DNA from: Mesorhizobium sp. WSM4313
Lineage (GTDB): Bacteria > Pseudomonadota > Alphaproteobacteria > Rhizobiales > Rhizobiaceae
Length of the DNA: 64,000 nt
Assembly (NCBI RefSeq): GCF_002294725.1
Contig: NZ_NSFT01000001.1
Location: forward strand, 310,001-374,000
Direction: 5' to 3'
In this document: positions 9,700 to 17,944 of the stretch, one piece after another
How positions within the stretch are numbered: position 1 is the first letter of the stretch
How the letters are laid out: each line of letters starts with the position of its first letter
Program-made: the position numbers and the translations under genes
The notes under the pieces: generated by a model
Seen by the model: only the letters and a program-made list of their open reading frames with translations
What the model was told of the DNA's origin: nothing
Databases searched by the model: none

Positions 9700-9841
9700 G
9701 CTGCGTTGATATTCAGGTGATGCCGGCCTGCGAACGATGGTTTCCTGCGCTTCCGGTGCTCACGTACTTCAAGTACGCTCCGCTCCGGTTCTCGGAAACC
9801 ACCGTTCTCGGCTCGGCCTGACCTGAATCTCAACACGCCTA
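9697..9841. repeat. 145-bp intergenic palindrome after tatC
   Basis: The outer arms TAGGCTGCGTTGATATTCAGGT (9697-9718) and ACCTGAATCTCAACACGCCTA (9821-9841) are near-perfect reverse complements. Inside are further inverted segments: GGTTTCC/GGAAACC, TTCCGG/CCGGTT and the centre GTACTTCAAGTAC. The left arm starts with the tatC stop codon. There is no coding capacity. It may act as a bidirectional terminator or be a mobile palindromic repeat; elements with this central sequence are, to my knowledge, frequent in rhizobial intergenic DNA. Confidence 0.75.
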
Positions 9842-9929
9842 GACGAAAGCGGTCAACCCGGGAAAATCGCGGCTGTCGTTCTGCCCGCCGTCTTGCATCG
9901 ATGGCGGATGCGGTTTACCCCCTCGATCC

Positions 9930-10034
9930 TTAAGGCGCGTCGCGCTGAAACGGATTCAAGCGGCGCGCTTTAAGTCTTGGTTTTGATGCATGTCGTTATC
10001 CCAAAACCGCGACACACTTGTGGGCGACATGCAT
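9930..10034. repeat. RIME-like two-palindrome repeat, copy B (upstream of serS)
   Basis: First palindrome TAAGGCGCGTCGC to GCGGCGCGCTTTAA (9931-9972), then a short linker and a second palindrome GATGCATGTCG..CCCAAAA..TGTGGGCGACATGCAT (9985-10034). About 105 bp with two large palindromes is the architecture described for Rhizobium-specific intergenic mosaic elements (RIME). It ends 18 bp before the serS start. The remaining 9842-9929 stretch shows nothing recognisable. Confidence 0.8.
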
Positions 10035-10051
10035 TGCTTTGAGGATCGACC

Positions 10052-11356
10052 ATGCTTGACATCAAATGGATTCGCGACAACCCCAAGGCCCTTGTCGAAG
10101 CGCTGGTGAAGCGCTCGTGGCCGGCGGATGAAGCGCAGTCCACGGTCGACGACCTGGTCGCCAAGGACGAAGCGCGGCGTTCGCATCTCAGCGAATTGCA
10201 GGTCAAGCAGGAACGCCGCAATGCCGCCTCGAAGGAGATCGGCAACGCCATGCGTTCAGGCGATTCGGCGCTCGCCGAGAAGCTCAAGGGCGAGGTCAGC
10301 GAGATTAAGGCGTTCATCCAGAATGGCGAGGCGCGCGAGCGCGAACTCGACAAGGCGCTGGACGACGCGCTGGCGGTTCTGCCCAACGTGCCGCATGACG
10401 ATGTGCCGGTCGGCAAGGACGAGCACGATAATGTCGTCAAGCGCATCGTCGGCGAGGTGCCGACGCGTCCGAATTGGGTGAAGGAGCATTTCGAGATAGG
10501 CGAAGCGCTCGGCATGATGGATTTCGAGCGGGCGGCGAAATTGTCCGGCTCGCGGTTCACGGTGCTGAAGAGCCAGCTGGCGCGCATGGAGCGGGCGCTA
10601 GGCCAGTTCATGATCGACCTGCACACGACAGAGCACGGTTATGAAGAGATCATCCCGCCGCTGATGGTGCGCGACGAGGTATTGTTCGGTACCAATCAGC
10701 TGCCGAAATTCGAACTCGACCTGTTCTTCACGCCGCATGGCGACAGTCGGCTTGGGCTCATTCCGACGGCCGAAGTGCCGCTCACCAATCTCGTGCGAGA
10801 AGAGATCACCGCGCATGAAAAGCTGCCGCTGCGCTACACCGCGCTGACGCCATGCTTCCGCTCGGAAGCCGGCTCGGCCGGCCGCGATACGCGCGGCATG
10901 CTGCGCCAGCACCAGTTCTACAAGGTAGAGCTGGTCTCGATCACCGACCAGGAAAGCTCGCTCGCCGAGCATGAGCGAATGACTGAATGCGCCGAGGAAG
11001 TGCTGAAGCGGCTCGGCCTGCCGTTCCGCACCGTCACGCTTTGCACCGGCGACATGGGTTTCGGCGCGCGCAAGACCTACGACATCGAGGTCTGGCTGCC
11101 GGGGCAGAACGCCTATCGCGAAATCTCGTCCTGCTCGGTCTGCGGCGATTTCCAGGCCAGGCGCATGGATGCCCGCTACAAGGACAAGGACGGCAAGGGC
11201 AATCGCTTCGTCCATACGTTGAACGGCTCGGGCACCGCGGTCGGCCGCGCTCTTATAGCCGTCATCGAAAACTACCAGAATGAGGATGGCAGCGTAACCA
11301 TTCCTGAAGTGCTGCGGCCTTACATGGGTGGTCTCGCGAAGATCGAAGCGAAGTGA
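10052..11356 (+). CDS. serS: seryl-tRNA synthetase
   Basis: Class II synthetase charging tRNA-Ser and tRNA-Sec. Seen: 434 residues (normal length); N-terminal [18 protein letters not shown] and the antiparallel coiled-coil tRNA-binding arm (about 25-105), motif 2 [20 protein letters not shown] with the following FYKVE, and motif 3 [20 protein letters not shown] near the C-terminus. The start ATG at 10052 has AGGATCG upstream. serS is followed by surE after 4 bp and so probably shares its transcript. Confidence 0.97.
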   Translation: MLDIKWIRDNPKALVEALVKRSWPADEAQSTVDDLVAKDEARRSHLSELQVKQERRNAASKEIGNAMRSGDSALAEKLKGEVSEIKAFIQNGEARERELDKALDDALAVLPNVPHDDVPVGKDEHDNVVKRIVGEVPTRPNWVKEHFEIGEALGMMDFERAAKLSGSRFTVLKSQLARMERALGQFMIDLHTTEHGYEEIIPPLMVRDEVLFGTNQLPKFELDLFFTPHGDSRLGLIPTAEVPLTNLVREEITAHEKLPLRYTALTPCFRSEAGSAGRDTRGMLRQHQFYKVELVSITDQESSLAEHERMTECAEEVLKRLGLPFRTVTLCTGDMGFGARKTYDIEVWLPGQNAYREISSCSVCGDFQARRMDARYKDKDGKGNRFVHTLNGSGTAVGRALIAVIENYQNEDGSVTIPEVLRPYMGGLAKIEAK

Positions 11357-11360
11357 TTTG

Positions 11361-12119
11361 ATGCGCATTCTCCTGACCAATGACGACGGCATCCACGCCG
11401 AGGGGCTGGCGTCGCTCGAACGCATCGCCCGCACGCTGTCGGACGATGTCTGGGTGGTCGCGCCCGAGCAGGACCAGTCCGGCTACGCGCATTCGCTGTC
11501 GATCTCGGAGCCGCTCAGGCTGCGCAAGATCGGCGAGAAGCATTATGCCGTGCGCGGCACGCCGACCGACTGCGTCATCATGGGCACGAAAAAAATCCTG
11601 CCCGGACCGCCGGACCTGATCCTGTCCGGCGTCAATTCCGGCGCCAACATCGCCGACGACGTCACCTATTCGGGCACCGTGGCGGGTGCCATGGAAGGCG
11701 CGCTGCTCGGCGTGCGTTCGATCGCGGTCAGCCAGGCCTATTCCTATGTCGGCGAGGACCGCGTCGTGCCTTACGAGACGACCGAGGCGTTGGCGCCGGC
11801 GCTGCTCAAGCGGCTGGTGGAAACGCCGTTGCCGGACGGTGTGCTGCTCAACGTCAATTTCCCGAACTGCGCGCCCGACGAAGTGGAGGGGACCGTCGTC
11901 ACCGCGCAGGGCAAGCTGGTGCACAGCCTTTGGGTCGACGAGCGGCGCGACGGGCGCGGCCTGCCTTACTACTGGCTGCGCTTCGGCCGCGAGCCGGTCG
12001 AAGGCAAAAAGGGCACGGATCTCCATGCGCTGCGCAACCGGCTGGTGTCGGTGACGCCGCTGCAGCTCGACCTCACCGCGCATGAGCTCCGCGACCAACT
12101 GACCAAGGCGCTGTCATAA
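11361..12119 (+). CDS. surE: 5'/3'-nucleotidase SurE
   Basis: Metal-dependent nucleoside-5'(3')-monophosphate phosphohydrolase linked to stationary-phase survival. Seen: 252 residues, starting [16 protein letters not shown] with the metal ligands D8-D9, a conserved Ser at 40 (DQSGYAHS), and [20 protein letters not shown] with the Asn ligand. The ATG at 11361 is used rather than the longer open frame that runs back into serS, since the family always begins this way. Order surE-pcm-nlpD also occurs in gammaproteobacteria. Confidence 0.96.
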   Translation: MRILLTNDDGIHAEGLASLERIARTLSDDVWVVAPEQDQSGYAHSLSISEPLRLRKIGEKHYAVRGTPTDCVIMGTKKILPGPPDLILSGVNSGANIADDVTYSGTVAGAMEGALLGVRSIAVSQAYSYVGEDRVVPYETTEALAPALLKRLVETPLPDGVLLNVNFPNCAPDEVEGTVVTAQGKLVHSLWVDERRDGRGLPYYWLRFGREPVEGKKGTDLHALRNRLVSVTPLQLDLTAHELRDQLTKALS

Positions 12120-12124
12120 AATAG

Positions 12125-12158
12125 GGTTTTGGCATGAACACGGTTTTGGCATGAATAC
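12125..12158 (+). promoter_or_regulatory. 17-bp tandem duplication creating a pcm leader peptide
   Basis: GGTTTTGGCATGAACAC (12125-12141) is followed directly by GGTTTTGGCATGAATAC (12142-12158). The first copy provides ATG-AAC-ACG-GTT-TTG-GCA-TGA (12134-12154), six codons whose stop overlaps the pcm start as ATGA. This could couple pcm translation to the mini-cistron, or be a neutral duplication. Confidence 0.45.
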
Positions 12159-12804
12159 GGGCATCGACGACCGCGAAGGTTTTGCCGCTTTCCTGCTCAG
12201 GCTGCGGGGCAGGGGCGCGGCGCCCAAGGCGCTGGTCGCCGCCTTCGAGGCGACGCCGCGGCGTGGTTTCCTGCCGGCGCAGTTCCATGCGGTCGCCTGG
12301 ACGGACGGCATGCTGCCGATCGAATGCGGCGAGGCGATCGAGGGCGCCGATCTGCAGGCGGCGGTGATCGCCGCGCTCCATATCGAGCCGGGCAACCGCG
12401 TGCTCGAGATCGGCACCGGTTCGGGCTACACGGCCGCCGTCATGTCGAGGCTTGCGGCGCGCGTCATCACCGTCGACCGCTACAAGACGCTGGCCGAGCA
12501 GGCAAAGCAGCGCTTCGAGGCGCTGGCCATCAGCAATGTCATCGTCCGCCAGGCCGACGGTTCCAACGGCCTGCCCAATGAAGGACCGTTCGACCGTATC
12601 GTCGCCTGGGCCGCCTTCGACAGCCTGCCGCGCTTCCTGCTCGACCAGCTGTCGAGCGGCGGCATCGTCATCGCGCCGATCGGTCCGGAAGAGGGCGAGC
12701 AGGTGCTGGCCAAGCTCACCAAGGTCGGCAGCCGCTTCGAGCGCGAGGACATCGGCATGGTCAGGCTGCAGCCGATCCTGCGTAGCGTCGCGATGGTGAT
12801 TTAA
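12151..12804 (+). CDS. pcm: protein-L-isoaspartate O-methyltransferase
   Basis: SAM-dependent enzyme that methylates L-isoaspartyl residues in aged proteins to start their repair. Seen: 217 residues; RRGFLPAQFHAVAWTDGMLP near 30-50, the SAM-binding motif VLEIGTGSGYTAAVMS at about 89-104, and a Rossmann fold through ALAISNVIVRQADGSNG. It is shorter in its C-terminal region than some homologues but all core motifs are present. It lies 31 bp after surE, in the conserved surE-pcm-nlpD arrangement. Confidence 0.93.
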   Translation: MNTGIDDREGFAAFLLRLRGRGAAPKALVAAFEATPRRGFLPAQFHAVAWTDGMLPIECGEAIEGADLQAAVIAALHIEPGNRVLEIGTGSGYTAAVMSRLAARVITVDRYKTLAEQAKQRFEALAISNVIVRQADGSNGLPNEGPFDRIVAWAAFDSLPRFLLDQLSSGGIVIAPIGPEEGEQVLAKLTKVGSRFEREDIGMVRLQPILRSVAMVI

Positions 12805-12941
12805 GGGCCTCACAGCCCTCGCCAAAATTTCCGCCAATGTTTTAAGAAAATTTTTGTCGGATTCTAATGGGTTAACCGCCCAGTAACATTAACGCGCTTT
12901 AATCGTGACCAGTTTGTACCGGGTCTGTGCGGGTTAGTGCG

Positions 12942-14468
12942 ATGCAATTCAATCACTTGAAGGCAAACAGACGTAATCTGGCGCGCGGTTGCGCTGTCCT
13001 GATGATTGCCGGCGCGGCGGCCGGGTGCAGTTCCCAGTCGATGCGCTTCAACGGTGTCGACGACGTGTTCACGTCGTCCACCAACAATCAGCGCGCCATC
13101 ATAAACAAGCAGAATGTCGACCAGCCCTATCCGGGCGACGCGGTCGCGCCGGCGCCGGTCGACGGCACCCACACCCAGTCGGTGAGCCGCTCGAGCCTCG
13201 ATCCGGTCACGGCGCAGCAGCTGCCGCCGCCCTCGCAGCCTGCCGCGCCGGCCAGGCCGATGCGCACAGCGTCAGCCCCCGCCCTTGCTCCAGCTCCCGC
13301 GCTTGCCCCCGCACCGCATGTCGACAGGACGACCACCAACACCGTCGCGCCGGCCAAGCCGTTCAAGACGGCCGAGCCCGACGCCGTGCGCAACGCCAGT
13401 GCTGCCCCGCATGCGACCGAAATCGTGGTCAGGGACGGCGAGACGCTTTCGGGCCTGGCGCAGCACTATCACGTGCCTGCCGATGCCATCGCCAAGGTCA
13501 ACGGGATCGATCCGAAGAAGGGCATCCGCAGCGGCCAGAAGATCGTCATTCCCGCCTATGCCTATTCCAGCAAGGAGCCGAAAGTCGCCGATGGCAAGCC
13601 GGTGAATACGCCGAAGCAGCCTGCCGGCGCGCCGGAGAAGGTCGCGGTGCTGCCGCAGCAGCCGAAAATCAAAGACGGCAAGTCGGCCGCTCAGGTCGAT
13701 ACGTCGGCCGCGGCCAGCGGCTCGAAGGACCCCAAGCCAGCGGCGCAGATGGCTGAGGCCAAGCCGGCCGGCGCCGGCGGCTCCTACACGGTACAGCAGG
13801 GCGACTCGCTGTCGTCGATCGCCAGGAAGACCGGCGTCGGCGTCGTGGCGCTGAAGAAGGCCAACGGCATGCAGGACGGCCTGCTCAAGATCGGCCAGAC
13901 GCTCAAGGTTCCGGCCAGCGGCACGGTCGCCGTTGCCGCGGCAAAGCCCGCGGCCACCAAGCCGGCGGTCGATCCGGTGACGACGGCAACGACGCCGCCG
14001 GCGGCCAAGACCACCGAGACGCTCGCCTCCTATACGCCGCCGAAGAAGGACGCCAAGGTCATCCAGCAGGCCGAGGACGACGATGCGGTGGCGCCCGACG
14101 CGACCGGGATCGGCAAGATGCGCTGGCCGGTGCGCGGCCGCGTGATCTCCGGCTTCGGTTCCGGCAAGGACGGCGTCGACATCGCGGTGCCCGAAGGAAC
14201 GCCGATCAAGGCGGCCGAGAACGGCGTCGTCATCTATGCCGGCGACGGCCTCAAGGAATTCGGCAACACCGTGCTGGTGCGGCACGAGAACGGCCTGGTC
14301 ACCGTCTATGGCCATGCAAGCTCGATCGAGGTGCAGCGCGGCCAGAAGGTCAAGCGCGGCCAGGAAATCGCGCTCTCCGGCATGAGCGGCACCACCGACT
14401 CGCCCAAGCTGCACTTCGAAGTGCGCAAGAACTCGGCCCCGGTCGATCCGAGCGGCTACCTCGAATAG
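12942..14468 (+). CDS. nlpD: NlpD-like lipoprotein, two LysM and degenerate M23 domains
   Basis: Probable outer-membrane lipoprotein that activates septal amidases. Seen: 508 residues from the ATG at 12942; lipobox AGAAAGC near residue 27, LysM domains at about 158-207 and 281-326 (VVRDGETLSGLAQ, YTVQQGDSLSSIA), and a C-terminal LytM/M23 fold from 393. Of the M23 active site, Asp413, the His of VYGHAS and His491 remain, but the first zinc ligand is Lys409 (KDGVD instead of HxGxD) and the HxH motif reads KLH. Hydrolytic activity is therefore unlikely, as in NlpD/EnvC-type activators. GTG at 12927 is an alternative start. Position after surE-pcm supports the nlpD assignment. Confidence 0.88.
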   Translation: MQFNHLKANRRNLARGCAVLMIAGAAAGCSSQSMRFNGVDDVFTSSTNNQRAIINKQNVDQPYPGDAVAPAPVDGTHTQSVSRSSLDPVTAQQLPPPSQPAAPARPMRTASAPALAPAPALAPAPHVDRTTTNTVAPAKPFKTAEPDAVRNASAAPHATEIVVRDGETLSGLAQHYHVPADAIAKVNGIDPKKGIRSGQKIVIPAYAYSSKEPKVADGKPVNTPKQPAGAPEKVAVLPQQPKIKDGKSAAQVDTSAAASGSKDPKPAAQMAEAKPAGAGGSYTVQQGDSLSSIARKTGVGVVALKKANGMQDGLLKIGQTLKVPASGTVAVAAAKPAATKPAVDPVTTATTPPAAKTTETLASYTPPKKDAKVIQQAEDDDAVAPDATGIGKMRWPVRGRVISGFGSGKDGVDIAVPEGTPIKAAENGVVIYAGDGLKEFGNTVLVRHENGLVTVYGHASSIEVQRGQKVKRGQEIALSGMSGTTDSPKLHFEVRKNSAPVDPSGYLE

Positions 14469-14519
14469 AACAAGAACCGTTTGCGGGCCGCCTGACCTCC
14501 AGTCCGGCCCGCCGTCTTC

Positions 14520-14548
14520 AGCCCGCTCCGCAAGGAGCGGGCTTTTTC
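14520..14548 (+). terminator. rho-independent terminator after nlpD
   Basis: AGCCCGCTCC (14520-14529), loop GCAA, GGAGCGGGCT (14534-14543) and TTTTT. A perfect 10-bp stem ending the serS-nlpD gene run. Confidence 0.9.
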
Positions 14549-14578
14549 AGATCCGTGCAACATGCCTGCCCGCAAGGT

Positions 14579-15469
14579 TCAGAGATGATCACGGAGCGTA
14601 TCGGCGATCATCTCTTCAAGGCTGCTGGCCTTCACGCCAAGAAGTGTCTCCGCGTCGGAGCTATCAACCAGCAAGGGGCTCTCGAAGAGGTACCGCATCT
14701 CGACGAGCTCATGCATGCCAAGGGCTTCCATCTCGGGGACGGAATAGGAGCGTGTCTCTGGGATCTCGTGTCCGAGCATTGCCGCGGTTTTCCGGATAAG
14801 CTCGCGGGGCGAGGCGTATTGCGAAGGAACATGAAACGCCCGTCCCCATTCACCCGTGTAGCGGGAGGCCGCAACAAGCGTGCTCGCGACGTCCTTGGTG
14901 AAGGCCCAGGCATGAGTTGCGTCGAGGTCCCCAATGAAGGCGGTGGGCTTGCCTTCGATAATGGAAGGCAGCGCGACCAGCGAGAAGTAGCTGATCGCGC
15001 CATGTCCGAGATAGTCGCTGGACCGCACTTCGATCGCCGGCACACTGGCGCGGACCGCCCGCTGCCACATGATGGTCCTGGCGGTTCCCTTCTTCGAAGT
15101 CGGGTCTAGAGACATGTCGGAGCGAAGCGGACGGTCGGCATTTCCCCCATAACCATAGAGGTTGCCAAGCACGACGAGCTTCGCGCCGACGGCTTCCGCC
15201 GCGCGCACGGTGCCGTCGATTATTGGGAAAAAGTCGGTGGGCCACCGATGATATGTGGCCATGGCGCACATGAAAATGGCATCGGCGCCTCGGCAAACGC
15301 GTGACAGCTCCGCGGCGTCCGTGGCGTCAGCCCGTATCGTCCGCACATTCGGCAACGCGTTCGAACCGACGCTTCGGCTTGTGAGCACGACATCGTGTCC
15401 TTCTTCGCCAAGACGACGAGCCGTCTCGCGCCCAACGGGGCCCGCGCCGACAACAACATAGAAACTCAT
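14579..15469 (-). CDS. NAD(P)-binding epimerase/NmrA-like protein
   Basis: Short-chain dehydrogenase-fold protein of 296 residues. Seen: an N-terminal dinucleotide-binding site VVVGAGPVGRETARRLGEEG (residues 5-24), followed by a sugar-epimerase/NmrA-like body (NLYGYGG, AWAFTKDVASTLVAA, FHVPSQYASPREL). The catalytic YxxxK of classical epimerases is not obvious, so it may be an atypical reductase or a redox-sensing protein. The start is the ATG at 15469, preceded by GGAAGAGAGG; a longer open frame upstream runs antisense to the AraC gene and is rejected. It is divergent from the AraC-type regulator, which may control it (inference). Substrate unknown. Confidence 0.8.
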   Translation of the reverse strand: MSFYVVVGAGPVGRETARRLGEEGHDVVLTSRSVGSNALPNVRTIRADATDAAELSRVCRGADAIFMCAMATYHRWPTDFFPIIDGTVRAAEAVGAKLVVLGNLYGYGGNADRPLRSDMSLDPTSKKGTARTIMWQRAVRASVPAIEVRSSDYLGHGAISYFSLVALPSIIEGKPTAFIGDLDATHAWAFTKDVASTLVAASRYTGEWGRAFHVPSQYASPRELIRKTAAMLGHEIPETRSYSVPEMEALGMHELVEMRYLFESPLLVDSSDAETLLGVKASSLEEMIADTLRDHL

Positions 15470-15565
15470 TGCAACCTCTCTTCCAAGCTTGATGGAGAGG
15501 CCTGAGTACGAGTTCACGGCGTTGAAAATCGCGCGGGAATTGCCAAATCTTGGACAGGTTCCGCC

Positions 15566-16402
15566 ATGAATCGAGAGAGCATGCCTTCGCAATTCGAGCC
15601 GGCCCGATCCTCGTCCGACGTAGCAATGGTCTCCCGCCGTGTTGAAGCAGGCGTCCATCGCCTGTCCCGGGCGCCACACCATCGCATCATGGTGCATGCA
15701 AGCGCGGCAACGCGCTCCTACTGCAACCAGGTTGGGCGATATTTCGTCAGGCGCGCCGGCGATATCGACCTGGTGCCGGCTGGGGAGGAGGGCGGCTTCG
15801 AGGCCGAAACCCCGTTCGAGACGATTGAGATCGTCTTGCAGCCGGCTTTGATGGAAAGGGTCGCCGCAGAACTTGGCGGCAGGGTGCGAGCGTCGCGGCT
15901 CGACACGCGCCATTTGCTTCGTGACCAGCGCATCGAACATCTTGCCCGAGCGCTGCAGAGCGACCTCAATGCCGGCGCGCCGAGCGGCCCTTTGTTTGCC
16001 GACAGCATCGGCGCCGCCCTTGCGGTGAGGCTGCTCGGTCTCGATAGGCCGGACACGGTTCGAGTGAACCGGTTGTCGGATGCGCAGCTCAAGCGGGTTC
16101 TGGAACACATAGAGACCGCTCTCCACGAGCCGCTTTCGATTGACCGGCTGAGCCGGGTTGCCGGCGCGAGCAGCTCGCACTTGCGGACGTGGTTCAAGGT
16201 GGCGACGGGCGTCACCCTGCATCGCTACGTGCTGCGACGCCGCGTGGAAAGGGCGCGCGTTCTGCTCAAGCAAGGCGATCTGAGCACGAGCGAGGTGGCA
16301 GCATTGACGGGCTTCGCGCATCAGTCACATCTGGCGCATTGGATGCGCCGCGAAATCGGCCAGACGCCGCGCGACTTGCGACGGACGATCTCGCCCAAGT
16401 GA
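15566..16402 (+). CDS. AraC-family transcriptional regulator
   Basis: Predicted DNA-binding regulator of 278 residues. The C-terminal AraC/XylS domain (about 180-278) has both helix-turn-helix units: IDRLSRVAGASSSHLRTWFK and TSEVAALTGFAHQSHLAHWMRR, then the family's GQTPRDLRR ending. The N-terminal half is a divergent effector domain with no recognised ligand motif. It is transcribed away from the epimerase-like gene with a 96-bp shared promoter region, the usual arrangement for a regulator and its target. Confidence 0.88.
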   Translation: MNRESMPSQFEPARSSSDVAMVSRRVEAGVHRLSRAPHHRIMVHASAATRSYCNQVGRYFVRRAGDIDLVPAGEEGGFEAETPFETIEIVLQPALMERVAAELGGRVRASRLDTRHLLRDQRIEHLARALQSDLNAGAPSGPLFADSIGAALAVRLLGLDRPDTVRVNRLSDAQLKRVLEHIETALHEPLSIDRLSRVAGASSSHLRTWFKVATGVTLHRYVLRRRVERARVLLKQGDLSTSEVAALTGFAHQSHLAHWMRREIGQTPRDLRRTISPK

Positions 16403-16412
16403 CATTAACGTT

Positions 16413-17285
16413 TCAATCCTTGAGCGGCTTGCCGAGCCTGCCGGCGAGGTCCTGCGTGAATTGCCAGGCGACGCGGCCGGAACGGCTGCCGCGCGTGGTT
16501 GCCCATTCCAGCGCCTCGGCGCGCAGCTGCTCGGGGTCGATCGCCAGATCGTGGTAGCGGACATAGCCGTCGATCATGTCGAGATATTCGTCCTGCGAGC
16601 ATTTGTGGAAACCGAGCCACAGGCCGAAACGGTCGGAAAGCGAGACCTTTTCCTCGACCGCTTCCGAAGGGTTGATGGCGGTGGAGCGCTCATTGTCGAT
16701 CATGTCGCGCGGCAGCAGATGCCGCCGGTTGGACGTGGCGTAGAAGATGACGTTGCCGGGCCGGCCCTCGACGCCTCCTTCGAGCGCCGCCTTCAGCGAC
16801 TTGTACGACGTGTCGTCGTGATCGAAGGAAAGGTCGTCGCAAAACAGGATGAAGCGCCAGGGGGCCGCCTTCAGGAGACCCATCAGCTTGGGCAGTGTGT
16901 CGATGTCCTCGCGGTGGATTTCAATCAGCCTCAGCGGCCGCTCGAGCTTGTCGGATGCGTTCACCGTGGCATGCACGGCCTTGACCAGGGACGATTTCCC
17001 CATGCCGCGCGCGCCCCACAAAAGCACGTTGTTGGCCGCATAACCGGACGCGAAACGCTCGGTGTTGTCGAGCAGGATGTCGCGCACGCGGTCGACGCCG
17101 CGGATCAGGCCGATGTCGACGCGGTTGACCTTGCGCACCGGTTCCAGGAAGCCAGGGTCTGCCTGCCACACGAAGCAGTCGGCAACACCGAGATCGGTCT
17201 GAGGAACCGGCGGCGGAGCGAGGCGAGCGACTGCCTCGATCAGGCGATCGAGTTTCTTGTTCAATGCGTCCAGGCTGTCGGTCAT
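16413..17285 (-). CDS. DUF815-family AAA ATPase
   Basis: Predicted P-loop ATPase of 290 residues of the DUF815 family, whose function is not established. Seen: Walker A GARGMGKSS (near residue 89), Walker B FILFCDDLSFD (about 144-154), sensor-like VIFYATSNRRHLLPRDM, and the long conserved SLSDRFGLWLGFHKCSQDEYL segment. The stop lies 10 bp past the convergent AraC gene's stop. The 266 bp upstream to yajC hold only a GCTCCAA/TTGGAGC hairpin at 17353-17373. Confidence 0.85.
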   Translation of the reverse strand: MTDSLDALNKKLDRLIEAVARLAPPPVPQTDLGVADCFVWQADPGFLEPVRKVNRVDIGLIRGVDRVRDILLDNTERFASGYAANNVLLWGARGMGKSSLVKAVHATVNASDKLERPLRLIEIHREDIDTLPKLMGLLKAAPWRFILFCDDLSFDHDDTSYKSLKAALEGGVEGRPGNVIFYATSNRRHLLPRDMIDNERSTAINPSEAVEEKVSLSDRFGLWLGFHKCSQDEYLDMIDGYVRYHDLAIDPEQLRAEALEWATTRGSRSGRVAWQFTQDLAGRLGKPLKD

Positions 17286-17352
17286 ATCAGGTCTTTTTGT
17301 TTAGGTATTTCAGCGTGTGGGAGCAGCTTCCATGACATCGCTGCAAGAACCA

Positions 17353-17373
17353 GCTCCAAGCTTTTGTTGGAGC
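17353..17373. repeat. small hairpin upstream of yajC
   Basis: GCTCCAA (17353-17359) and TTGGAGC (17367-17373) with a 7-nt loop, followed by GCATGATCTTTTCGG, which resembles part of a palindrome common in alphaproteobacterial intergenic DNA. No T-run, so a terminator role is doubtful. Confidence 0.4.
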
Positions 17374-17551
17374 ATGATCTTTTCGGTGGCCTCGAAGCCG
17401 CTTCCGCTGCGACGCTCTAGCACGCCGCAAACGGCTGGAAAAGCAGCGGATCGGCTTCGCAGCGCAGTTGCATTGGCAAGTTTACCGACTATATTCCGGC
17501 CAAATTTCGCGGGGCCGCCGCAGCGGTATTTCACCATCCAGGAGTTTCTTG

Positions 17552-17890
17552 ATGTTCGTTACACCGGCATACGCCCAGGGCGTCGGCGCCTCGCCAGACA
17601 TGTTGATCTCGATTTTGCCGTTTGTCCTGATTTTCGTGATCATGTATTTTCTGATCATCCGGCCGCAGCGCGCGCAGTTGAAGAAGCGCCAGGAAATGCT
17701 GTCGGCGGTGCGCCGCGGCGACACGGTGGTGACCGGCGGCGGCTTCGTCGGCAAGGTGACCAAGGTGATCGACGACAACGAGCTGGAGATCGACCTTGGC
17801 GGCGGAACCAAGGTGACGGCGCTGCGCTCCACGATTTCGGACGTGCGCGTCAAGGGCGAGCCGGTGGCGAACCAGAACGCCAAGAAGTAA
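17552..17890 (+). CDS. yajC: preprotein translocase auxiliary subunit YajC
   Basis: Small inner-membrane component of the SecDF-YajC complex that assists Sec-dependent export. Seen: 112 residues, one membrane segment (LISILPFVLIFVIMYFLIIRP, about 17-37), the family signature RPQRAQLKKRQEML, and a small soluble domain (VRRGDTVVTGGGFVGKV). The ATG at 17552 has CCAGGAG upstream; the longer open frame is not supported. secDF follows 54 bp downstream. Confidence 0.95.
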   Translation: MFVTPAYAQGVGASPDMLISILPFVLIFVIMYFLIIRPQRAQLKKRQEMLSAVRRGDTVVTGGGFVGKVTKVIDDNELEIDLGGGTKVTALRSTISDVRVKGEPVANQNAKK

Positions 17891-17944
17891 TCCTAACCTC
17901 GATGGCGGAACGCTGCCGCTTGTACGCCTGAACGGATAAAACGA

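Noticed and set aside
13127..14414. Long minus-strand frames opposite nlpD
   Set aside because: Shadows of the Ala/Pro/Lys-rich linker and LysM domains.
15470..16321. N-terminal extension of the epimerase-like frame across the AraC gene
   Set aside because: It is antisense to a clear AraC regulator, and a proper ribosome-binding site stands before the ATG at 15469.
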